A DNA stretch of 64,000 bases from Epinephelus fuscoguttatus (Eukaryota > Chordata > Actinopteri > Perciformes > Serranidae): positions 37,926,059-37,990,058 of the forward strand of contig NC_064755.1 in assembly GCF_011397635.1 (NCBI RefSeq), written 5' to 3'. Every line of letters starts with the position of its first letter. Within the stretch, counting starts at the first letter, position 1. Shown here piece after piece: positions 52,201 through 61,733 of this stretch. Under the pieces are notes generated by a model that saw nothing but the letters and a program-made list of their open reading frames with translations, did not search any database and was not told the DNA's origin. The translations under genes and the position numbers were made by a program.

Positions 52201-54685
52201 TTACCAGCATTATAGATAAGGTTTAAAAGGTTCCTGCTGCACCAACTACTAAGTTTAGAATGCCATATCAGCTATTACATGGCTGTTTGTTGTTGTGCTG
52301 TGACATGTATAGCTGTCTGCCATCGAGAGCTGGAGGGAATAGTGGATAGCGTAACATATAGGTGACACAGCTGCCAAGCTGCAGACTGCTGCAGATCACT
52401 GTTCAAGACCAACTAACAACAACACTGATTGTTAATTAGCAAGACATGGAGGAGTTTCCAGCAGGGTTTGTGCCAATAAATGTGGGTGTTTTAAGCCAAA
52501 TTATGAACTTTCCCTAACCATAACCAAATGTTTTCTGTGCCTTAACATAACCACACATTAACAACAGTGTTGTTGAAACATAAACCTTTGCCAGTGGCTG
52601 TTTATTAATAAGTTGACAGTGGCATGCTAAACATACTAGTGTTGCAGGAGATCTCTAAGCTATATCTACAGTGCTGATAACCACGACTAATGCCTATTTA
52701 ATGGAGTGATAACACTTGAAAGGAGTGAGCCATGTGTATCGAAGGAAAGGGGGAAGAAATGTACTGTAAAAGTAGTCACTGTTTCCTGCAATCCCACATA
52801 CTGTCAGTCGGGGGCAGTAAGATAACAATGCAGCAATTAAGAGAAGGAGAAGTTAGTCTCGCAAGTTTCACAATATTTCCAAACACTGCAAATGTTTTAT
52901 GAGGTAGTAAATGCATTCAAGATGTTGGGCAGTCCTTAAGGGTACACTCTGTTGAGAAATATAAACAAAACCGTGTTTGTTTACAATGAAAACTCCAAAT
53001 GGTACATTTACCAGTCAGTAAGGATATGAATCATTATCCCCTTTATTTCTCCTGGAACATATCAACCTCTTACAATGAATTATATTTAAATAGTAAGTCC
53101 CCATTTTATATGTAGGTGGTATCTCTGTTAATAAGTGGCCATTGCTGTTCTGGTTTTTAGGTTTTTACACCTGTTGCCACTTAACAATTAAACAATGGCG
53201 CCACAACTCTGAGATCTTTTTTTATTGATTCATCTACTGAAAAAGACTAATTTTACAAGTAGTGCTGTTTTTATGTGTCTGTTTAAGCCACTGTGGCTGT
53301 CACTGCCCAGGATATTTATCCAGATTGTCTGTAGATCCCAACAAACTGCTGCTGGAAATTCGAAATGCATCACTTCCTGTGCATCAGAGTATTTTCAAAG
53401 CCACAAAGCAGAGGGTGGTTAAATGAGAAAATGCAAATACCATCATAAACTGGCCAGAAGTTCAAACACCATCTTATACACTGACATCCATTAAACAATT
53501 AAGATTATTCCTCATTCATTTTAATGCCATCCTAACCACGGGAACAATGCTAAACTGTCAAACCCAACTGCACAGCTTCAGTCATGCCTCTTCATGAATC
53601 CGCAAACAACTTGTTATCCCTAATCCTTGACAAGCCAACTTTTTGGAGCCACCTGAGCTCCTCTGTCCCTGGGGAGGCCTTCACCCCTGCCTGCCTCCTC
53701 ACAACAATACATGTGCTAGGACTCTGCATGAAGAGGTGTCTTTGTTCACAGTGAGGAATGCTCATCTCACTTATCCTCTCTTCTTTTCTTTCTCTCCCCC
53801 TCAACAGGCCGGTTTGGAATGTGTTGGTTTTAGTGTGCACTCTCACTGATCGCCAAATGATCACCAACCCAACTTTCTACGTTTTGTTTTCATTTAATAA
53901 GCAGATGAGAGCTGACAGTCATTGAGTGCACACATGTGTGTATGTGTGCTCACGTGTGCTCAGATACTTCAGTAAGGCACAGATGAGTCTCTTGTGGGCA
54001 GCAGTAATGGACTTGGTGCAGACAGTTTGAGACTGGCTACTTAAGCAACACTCAGGCATACTTTAACTGGAGCCAGGGCAGTCCAGAGTGAAATACGGCT
54101 CAAATAAACACAGACGAAACCACATCCTAGCATTTACCATCCATATTGCTTTAAATGAGCGTAAGTGTACATTCTGTACATGGACACACACATGCATGCT
54201 GACACATTCAAGGTCACACATGAGAGTATGTGGGGAGGCGAAGTTAATGCACATGCATGAAGATGGATCCTCAAGCAGGATGACTGCCTTTTAAACTGAG
54301 CGGATCACTTTGGGGCTAAGAAAGCATAGTATATAAAGTCTAATAAGTCAATGACTGTGTCTTCCATATGCTGTATGGAAAGAAATCCACATTTTTACCA
54401 GAACTTGACTGACTTTGTTTTGAGAAAAAAAATTATAAAGTGACTGCAAACACACATTATCACACACAACTCTTCACTTTACCTCTCTGAGCTGGGTGAG
54501 CCCTGATGAAGTGCTCTTGGAGTAGTTTCTCATTTTGCGTAACCTGACCCCGCAGAAGACAGCATCCACTTGCATGGTTCCTTTCCTTCCGAGTAGATTG
54601 CCTCTTCCCCCCTCTCTCTTCCACGGTTTGTACACCCCTACCCCTGCTTCCGACTGCTCTCACTTTGCATAGCCCCTGCCTGTAC

Positions 54686-55060
54686 CTCCCACATATACAC
54701 ACAGAGGAAGACACAGAGTGCCGCTCCAAGCGCAAGAAAAGTTTGAAAAAGTCACAAAGTCAGGGAAATCCCTCCTCCCATCCAGCCTCCGGGCTAAAAT
54801 GTTTACAGCTCTCTCTCCACTCTCAGCTCCCAGACACACACTCACTCACTCGGACTCCTATCTCTGAATGACGCTGGCTCTCCCCTTCTCAAACTTTTCC
54901 CACCCCCCTCCCTTCCTCCCTCCTTCTCTCTTCTCTCTCTCCTCCCTCTCCATTTTCCATCATCGCCCCCCCTTCCACATCCCCTCCCACCCACCTAAAC
55001 CCCCCACCGCTGAACTAATCTGCAGCTGGCCGGCCGATTGGAGCCCTAGTTGCCGGGGAA
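54686..55060 (-). promoter_or_regulatory. candidate upstream promoter and 5' UTR exon of dennd2a
   Basis: A locally GC- and CpG-richer block with GCCGGCC and a CCAAT box (CTCCAATCGG on the minus strand), followed on that strand by a long ATG-poor stretch ending at a good donor, GGGAG|GTACAG (exon end 54686). It lies upstream of the first coding exon of dennd2a on the same strand, which needs at least one non-coding 5' exon. Assignment is by position and splice signal only. Confidence 0.3.
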
Positions 55061-56088
55061 ACCGAGTGTCCTGCTTCAAAAAAAAGAGGAGGAATGAAGC
55101 AGGAAGGGGCAAAGCTGAGCACAACTGAATACATAAATAACAGCCTCCTCCGGGAACCAATTAGAGAAGCCCAAGGGCCTCTCTTCCTCTCTCAATGAGG
55201 GGACAACATGTTCATATATTTTATCTCTAAAAGACTTTGTTTACTGGTTCACATGTGCCAGTCAACAGCAACAACAACAAGTAGTGTAGAGGCATAAGTG
55301 GTGTGTGCTGAATGCTGTGTGGTGAGACAGAGAGTGGCTTGGCAGTGTTTGGGTTGATTACCGCTGACCTCTGCTCTGTGAGGGAATACAAACTGCGGAG
55401 TCCAGTTCCCCATCAGGCCCAGGGCTGCAGAGTAACTCAATGCTCCTGTGGAAAGAGGGGAGAAAAAGAGTGAGAGTGCAGGAAACAAGGCTGGACATGC
55501 ATACTGATGACCAGGGTGATTAATAATTAACCTGTTCAACTCCACAGGCCCTCTTTGGCAAGTCCATTATTATAAATGTATGTTTTGCGGATAGTTTTCA
55601 AAGCCTACAATATTTATATTGAAAATGTGTTACAGCTACTCATTTATAGACATATGGGTATTTAATGATACACAAGACACTTTTGAAAAATTCCCATTTG
55701 ATATATGGTTGGCACCCATTAAAGTGACATCTTAGATTTAAATAATTTATTTAATAAAAATGTGCTATACAGTAGTAAAGCTGGGGCAAAGGGAGATTAG
55801 AGATGGAACTATAAGTTATTAATTGAGTGGTCAGTTAACAGAATTTTTTTATTATTCAATCAGCAACTGTGTTAATTGTGTAATCTTTAAGGTATCTTTT
55901 CAAGCTAAAATACCAAACATTACCCAGTCCCACATGTGATTATATTGCTTCTTTTCTTTGTATTTTGTGACAGTAAACTCAATATGTCTTGATTTTGGAC
56001 AGTTGTTCATACAAAACAGCAGCAACTTTAAGCTGTAGTGTAGCTTTTATGTTGTTATAACTACTTTATGCAGTGTTTGGTAGTTTAA

Positions 56089-56838
56089 AGGCCCAATGCG
56101 TATTTAGGAGGATATATTGGCAGAAATGGAATATATTAAATATGTTTTCTTTTGTGTATAACCATCTAACAATAAGAATTATCGTGTTTTGTTACCTTAG
56201 AATGAGTACCAGAACGGGTCCTCGTCCATGGAGTCCGCCATTTTGCACTGCAATGTTTCTACAGTGGCCCAGAACAGACAAACCAAACACTGGCTCTAAA
56301 TAGGGCAATTTGCATTTTCGTGTTTTTGTGTCAGCCACCATAGTTAGTAGCCCTCCACAACAAGCAGCGTAGGAAAAACACATCTTTATTTTCAGGCGAA
56401 AACTGCTGCACCAGGTCCTTTTGCTTTGGAGAGAAGGAGACCTATGCAGACAAGTCTGCAGTCGGCACCCCGTAAAAATCTCCTATACATCTGGATCTTC
56501 AGTTATCAAAGAAATAAGATGAGTACACATTAGCAGGTGTTGGGCTAACAGCCCGTCTGCAACACGCTGAACAGCATCGAAGAAACACTGATTTGTAACA
56601 CAAAACTGCTTCGTTCAGTGTTTTTACTACTTTTAATCACTGGTTCCTTTTGTTTTGGAGAGGAGGAGACCTCTGCGGACAATTTAGCTCCCAGTAAAAT
56701 CCTCCTGAACGATGAACAGTGAGGGACTTCTAAGCTGGAGGTCATGTTTGGCACATGGAAATAAATTTCAGCTGGTTGCAATCTGCAATCCCCATCACCA
56801 GATGCCACTAAAGCCTATGAATCCTATACAGTGCTCTT
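56089..56838 (+). mobile_element. TTAA-type MITE (family A), 750 bp
   Basis: Left end TTAA then AGGCCCAATGCGTATTTAGG; right end CCTATACAGTGCTCT. The ends are inverted relatives of AGGTCCAGTGTGTAGG at 62,042. Interior blocks AGAACAGACAAACCAAACAC and GGTTGCAATCTGCAATCCCC are typical of this abundant fish element. No coding capacity. Confidence 0.75.
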
Positions 56839-56859
56839 TTGATCTATTACAATGCATCA

Positions 56860-57095
56860 TATTTTATAAGGTGGTCATGTGATTGGTGTGTAAAATCTAA
56901 ATCGACAAAGTAGCCAGAAACCATAGCTGTTAAATAAATGAAGTTGAAAAAAATCCCTTCTTAACTGAAGTACAGCATCAAATGAAAATATTTAAGAAAT
57001 GTACAGTACAAGTGCCTCAAAAGTGCACACAATCACAGTTCTTGTCTAAAGGGGTAAACACACAGTGCTTAGTTACTTTCCATCAGTAAAAGATA
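56860..57095 (+). repeat. dispersed repeat (AAGTAAAAGT family), 3' part
   Basis: Starts with TGCATCATATTTTATAAGGT, passes through AAATCTAAATCGACAAAGTA and ends GCTTAGTTACTTTCCATCAG. It directly abuts the family A MITE, which probably inserted into or next to it. Confidence 0.6.
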
Positions 57096-58079
57096 CACAC
57101 CTGCACACACAAGCGAAAGAACAGCATGCATAAAACTGTATGAGCACACAAGATTGGATATCAGGGTTGCCTTGTAATTTCATTTTACTCTTCAGGTAGA
57201 CTATACAACTAAGTATTTCTCCACAAATGGATTTATAGGGGTCTCAGCTGCATTCCTACAGTCATTTCACTGAGCAGCCTTCATAAAGTGTCTAACAGCA
57301 CCACCTCTGCAGCGCAATTATCCTGCTGACCTCTGAGCCCAAACCCTGACCCTGCCTTTGAAATGCAAGAGAGATCTAAAAAAGCCTGGCTTGTCCATCA
57401 ATAGCTGTGAAGGGACCAGGGTGGGAGGTGGGGGCTGGTAACATCTGTTTGGCGTTTATCCCACCTTATTGTGTTGCTGAGTCCTCTATCAGGCCCACAG
57501 ATGGGATCCTGGGAGCGTACCGAACCCACTGTCCAGAGGACTCATACCGTGACTGGGAACATGGCTGGGACAAGTTCTCAGTCCTTGATGGTGCATAGTA
57601 GGCTGATTCCAGGACCTCTGGTTTAAGTAGAGGAAATGACAATGAAATCAAACCCAGGGTGTGTTTCGTTCCCTGCCTCCTCCTTTCCTTTATGGCTCAG
57701 ACACAAATTTTGCCAGCCATACCAATAGTGCAGAAAAATAATAAAGCCCTTAAATCATCTTTCAGAAACTTTGTTCAGGAAAACACAGGGTATCCTATCA
57801 GGAAGTACTTTTTAACACCACCTCCATTAATGTCCAGACCACATACTGTAATTCTGCTCTGTCCAATTATTAATGTTGCAATAATCTCTTCCAACTCACA
57901 TAGGAGGTCCTGCAATTTTAAAGCTACACATTAACCAAGAAAATAATAATCATAAATTGATGATGAAAACAATCATTAGCTGAGGCCTTCAGAGCATGAC
58001 TAAACAGGCTTACTGGGCACGCGCCTAGCGGCCTAAAATGTCGGGGCACCCCTGGCCTTCGCCTATAAAATGTCACTAA

Positions 58080-58577
58080 GGCCTCATTTACACCGCAAGC
58101 GATGTGTTCGCGTAGTGCTCGTGAAGTGGTCCACAAGCGTAGCAGCAGCGTGGGTATTCACACCAAAACCGAACAGAAGCATCGCACAGCAGCTGCTGCT
58201 GTCCCGTCAAAATACAAACCACACCTGAACAGTTGGTGGCAGTAGTGCACCGTGTTTGCAAATCTCCAGTAAACCCCAAAGAAGAAGTGAGTTTGGACCC
58301 AAAGCCCAGGGTGGACAGGTTTGCACACCTGTGATTATTCCAGCGCTTGGAGAATTAATATTTAGCACTACAAATGGGTAAGTACATGAAACATGTGCCT
58401 GTCAGGTCTCACTTGGTCAAGGGGGAGATGTCTACGGTGGCAGAGAGGGGTTACAACACACGCAAACTCGTGTTTTTTGTTGAATACCGCAACCATTCGC
58501 TCATGACTCACGCAAAAAATTGCTTGCGAAAGCAGCGTGACTCGAGCAGCACGTAGAACGGATGCAGTGTAAATGCT
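58080..58577. mobile_element. probable non-autonomous DNA transposon
   Basis: Short inverted ends: CATTTACACCGCA (58,085-58,097) at the left and TGCAGTGTAAATG (58,563-58,575) at the right, 12 of 13 matching. The interior is CpG-rich with GCGTAGTGCTCGTGAAGTGG. It lies inside older repeat sequence (GGCCCATTGTCTTATAATCC on the right side). Target duplication not recognised. Confidence 0.45.
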
Positions 58578-58797
58578 CTAACCTGTTAACGTGCTCGCCG
58601 AAATGAAAACGCGAGTAAACAGAGGCAAAACCACCACAATGTCTGAGTGTCTTGCTCCTGTGTAGGACAGGTGGTGGGGCCTTTTGTATATCTGTGCCCA
58701 GGGGCCCATTGTCTTATAATCCGCCCATGGCTGCAACCCCAGTGCCTAGAGTTGCTGCTTTCCATTATTGCTCCTAAACTTGCAAAAGGCCTAACAG

Positions 58798-59328
58798 TAG
58801 TGATGTGACGTTCGTGAACAAGCCGAGTCTTTGAACCGGCTCTTTGAAGTGAACGAGTGAACCCGCTCTTTAGCGTGAACGAGCCAGTTCCTAATTTCTT
58901 TGTTTTTTGCTTTAATTTACTCTGTATCCATTAATTTCAGATTATTTGATCCAGAACAAGTTGAGAGAGACTAGTTTGTGAGGGAGAAAGACAGTGCAGC
59001 CGCTCACTCGTTCACTTCAAAGAGCCAGTTCAAAGACTTGGCTTGTTTGCGAACGTCATATCACTACTTGTTGTTTATAAAGGCTGTTGCTATGGCTACA
59101 CCAAACTTTATATCGGCGGAGTCTATTCTGGGTCCACGTTACAATATCCGTGATGCAATAAATCACCAATGCAATTCGTCGTTGAACCCAATAACACCCC
59201 CCCACCACACACACAAAAAAACAACAACAAAAAAACGAACAAACGAACCGCATCTTTGAACCAGCTCTTCAAAGTGAACGAGAGCCAAAGAACCGGCTCT
59301 CACAAGTGAACGAGAAATCCCATCACTA
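58798..59328. mobile_element. nested hAT-type MITE with long inverted arms
   Basis: Outer ends TAGTGATGTG and CCCATCACTA are flanked by near-identical 8-bp duplications, CCTAACAG (58,790-58,797) and CCTCACAG (59,329-59,336), diagnostic of hAT transposition. Inside, 58,798-58,862 and 59,002-59,066 form a second, almost perfect inverted pair (GTTCGTGAACAAGCCGAGTC, TTTGAAGTGAACGAGTGAAC and their complements), followed by an unrelated stretch and a diverged right arm. No transposase frame. Confidence 0.8.
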
Positions 59329-60006
59329 CCTCACAGAAGCCAACTGAGTGCACATTTAATAAAAAAAAAAACACTTCAGACACACACTACAACTCTATAC
59401 AGTTTGATACCTCCTTCTTGTTCTTGTTTCTGTAAAGCAGTTAACTTCTGTTCTTACCTTTTGTGTACAAAAAGTTTGCTTGCTTACTTAGTTGCTAAGG
59501 TCTGCTCTTTAAAACTGAGATAGCCAACAAAAGGAAACTTTAAGAATTTAAGCTTTTGTTTTATTCTACTGCTCCATGAGCTTCTGTGGCAGGCCCTTTC
59601 TTAATTGTAGGGCGATTAATTTTTACAACAAAAACACATTTTCACAGCTTTTAGACACTCTGACATGCCAAAGCAGTGGAAGCCTGTAATAAAATTAATG
59701 AAGGCAGTATTCCATTTTGATGAGCCAGGTCTAGGGTCTTGGTATTATACATAGTGCCTCACTGGAAAGGCTTCCTGAGACACTTAATGTAACAGAGCCA
59801 TACTTGATGTTAGTTGTTCCACCTGTGCCTTTCCTGCAATGATAAGTCAAAATGTCTGCAGTGAAAAAGGTCTAGTTACAAACTTACAACTGTCTCAGTC
59901 AGTATGCTCACTTCTTTTCTGACCTCATTTCCTTGCTTCCTTCTTAATTCCCTTGCTCCCTTCTGGTAGGACAGCTGGGAGTCTGTGGTAACGGTTTGAG
60001 GTCTAC

Positions 60007-60232
60007 CTGTTGACACGGGCACCCATAATAAGGTGTGTAATGTCTCCATCTGTAGGGCAGTAGACGTTTCTGCACTTAATTGACAGAAGTGTCCTAAATT
60101 TTAAATATGTAGGTCGTTTGAGAGTTTTATTTTCAGTAGTAGTTAGCTAAAGTTAGCCGTTTAACATACCGCGAGCTCCTTCAGTTGGTCTCCGTATGTA
60201 GTTAACTTAGCTTGAAAAATAACGGTTGTCAT
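60007..60232 (-). other. candidate two-exon start of an unidentified minus-strand transcript
   Basis: Opposite adck2, an ATG at 60232 opens a 21-codon frame (MTTVIFQAKLTTYGDQLKEL A) that runs straight into a donor, GCG|GTATGT, at 60169. A second candidate exon, 60049-60007, has a good acceptor (CTGCCCTACAG) and donor (ACAG|GTAGAC) and continues the frame with METLHTLLWVPVST. I cannot identify the protein or find a third exon. It could instead be a non-coding first exon of dennd2a, although splicing to 34,671 would not keep this frame. Confidence 0.35.
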
Positions 60233-60379
60233 TTTTTTAACAGCCGAAAAAACACGACTTATAAACGCTTAATAACTCTTACAACATTTAAGCTAAAAAC
60301 GTACTCACTAAGAACAACAACAACAAAAACCGTCTTGTATTAAATAATAACCAGCCGTTTAAGTTTGTTTCTTCTGTCG

Positions 60380-60480
60380 CGCGACTTTAAGACGAAGCCA
60401 CGTGATCTCGCCGGCGCTACGTCATACCCGGAAGTGAAACGACTGTAATGTATTTGTTTTTAGCTGCTGTGTTTCCAGTG
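60380..60480. promoter_or_regulatory. CpG-rich, probably bidirectional promoter of adck2
   Basis: A short CpG-dense patch between the adck2 start and a candidate minus-strand first exon. Visible motifs: E-box CACGTG at 60399-60404, CRE-like TACGTCA at 60418-60424 and an ETS/GABP-type CCGGAAGTG at 60428-60436. No TATA box is evident. The motif set is typical of housekeeping, often mitochondrial, bidirectional promoters. The transcription start cannot be placed precisely. Confidence 0.6.
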
Positions 60481-60487
60481 CAGGTAC

Positions 60488-60797
60488 ATGGTGTTTCTGT
60501 GGCTGTACAGTAACGCCAGCTGAAGAATGAAACGTCTCACTCGTCGACAGTGGGACAAGAAGCAATGCAGTAACTTCCCGTTTACAGGAAAATACAGTAA
60601 CTGACCGTAAGGTAAAGGAATTTGTAGTAAAATAGGTACAGTAGGTAGCTAGTTTAATGTAGCATTGCTCTAGGTCGCCACTTCCTTTTAAGGTAAAATA
60701 CCCGCCATGAGCTCGTAGATGTTTACGTTGTGACCAAAGGTTATTCCGAGTTTGGAGTCACCTCTTACTAATGGCTTTGCAAAAGGGTGTATTGTAA
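60488..60797 (+). other. adck2: adck2 5' leader with several short upstream ORFs
   Basis: Between the promoter and the adck2 ATG lie five short ATG-stop frames: 60488-60523 (11 codons plus stop), 60527-60604 (25 codons plus stop), 60707-60718, 60719-60733 and 60771-60797. If the leader is unspliced these would precede the main start and could lower its translation. A leader intron, not resolvable here, could remove some of them. Confidence 0.45.
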
Positions 60798-60854
60798 TAA
60801 AAGAGGCACATGTGGACCAATTCACCTCCTCGACTGAGCTAGCAGCCATTTCAC

Positions 60855-61733
60855 ATGATGTCTATCTTTGGAGCAAGAGCAGTCTTTCTCAGACTGAGGT
60901 ACAGTTTCCAGAGAGCAGGCTCCTTCACCAGAACCAGACTCATCCAGAACTCCAGGGCATGCTTTGCTAAAAGAGGGCAGATTTTCACCCAGATACCCAA
61001 GGTTACATTGCTATGTTGGGGTGCAGTCAGTGCATCATCCTGTGCAGCCACATGCCAGGAAGCAACTGTCCCACGCCACACTGCTGAAAGAAAGTCTCTT
61101 GCCAAAGTGCAAGTGCACAAAGTAATATTTTTTCTGCGCCTTAGCTTTCGTGCATTGGTGCTGCTCCTCAAATTTGGCCCCCTTCTCCTCTTGTCCCCCT
61201 TGGTTCTGGTGTCCACTCGCTGGGCGTCTTGCTGGCTGGATGCTCTGCTGTGGGTGACTGAAACATCTGGTCCCACTTTCATTAAGCTGGGGCAGTGGGC
61301 CAGCACCAGGCGGGACATCTTCTCTCAGGAGTTTTGTGAGCGCTTCTCTAGGCTTCACGTAAGAGTGCCTCCTCACTCCTGGGCCCACACCAAGCAGTGT
61401 CTCCGGAGGGCTTTTGGGGAGGGCTGGAGGAAGGTTTTAGTGTTTGAGAGCAAAGAGCCTGTGGGTTCAGGATGTGTGGCACAGGTGTACAGAGGCTGGG
61501 CGAAGGCGGACCAGGTGGATGACCCAGCTTTCCACTCGTTGGTGGAGGAGATGGAGAAAGAAGACTTGCTTGAAGCATGGGAGATTCCTGGTCTGAGAGG
61601 AGTGGCCAGGTCCTTGTGGCAGCTCTGGAGGGGGACTAAGGAGGACGATGGCTATGAGGAGAGAAGTCACGCAGAGGGGGGAGATAAGGAGAGCAGCACA
61701 GAGAAGGAGCACCTGATACCTGTGGCTATTAAG
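60855..61733 (+). CDS. adck2: adck2 coding exon 1
   Basis: 879 nt, residues 1-293, opening with MMSIFGARAVFLRLRYSFQ. It holds the putative mitochondrial presequence, the hydrophobic segment, the KxGQ motif (SGPTFIKLGQWASTRRD) and the GSGCVAQVY loop. A low-complexity acidic insert at about 258-285 (KEDDGYEER...) comes just before VAIK. The exon ends exactly after the putative catalytic lysine codon, donor GTAATA. Confidence 0.95.

Larger units (their letters stand above)
34672..54685. other. long stretch without recognisable coding exons (dennd2a 5' intron or intergenic)
   Basis: No frame here shows protein family similarity, splice-consistent exons or sustained codon bias. Dispersed elements listed separately occupy about 38.6-39.5, 43.7-44.4, 46.5-47.8 and 51.0-52.1 kb. 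Between 35 and 38 kb, and 40 and 43 kb, the sequence is of moderate GC with few recognisable repeats and could hold conserved regulatory DNA. 45.9-46.3 kb is locally GC- and CpG-richer. Confidence 0.5.
55061..60006. other. repeat-rich spacer left of the adck2 promoter
   Basis: No coding exon recognised. Contains a family A MITE (56,089-56,838), an AAGTAAAAGT-type repeat (56,860-57,095), an inverted-repeat element (58,080-58,577) and a nested hAT MITE (58,798-59,328). Confidence 0.55.

Noticed and set aside
60851-61318. 155-codon open frame on the minus strand across adck2 exon 1
   Set aside because: It is the antisense shadow of the strongly conserved adck2 coding frame and has no family similarity.
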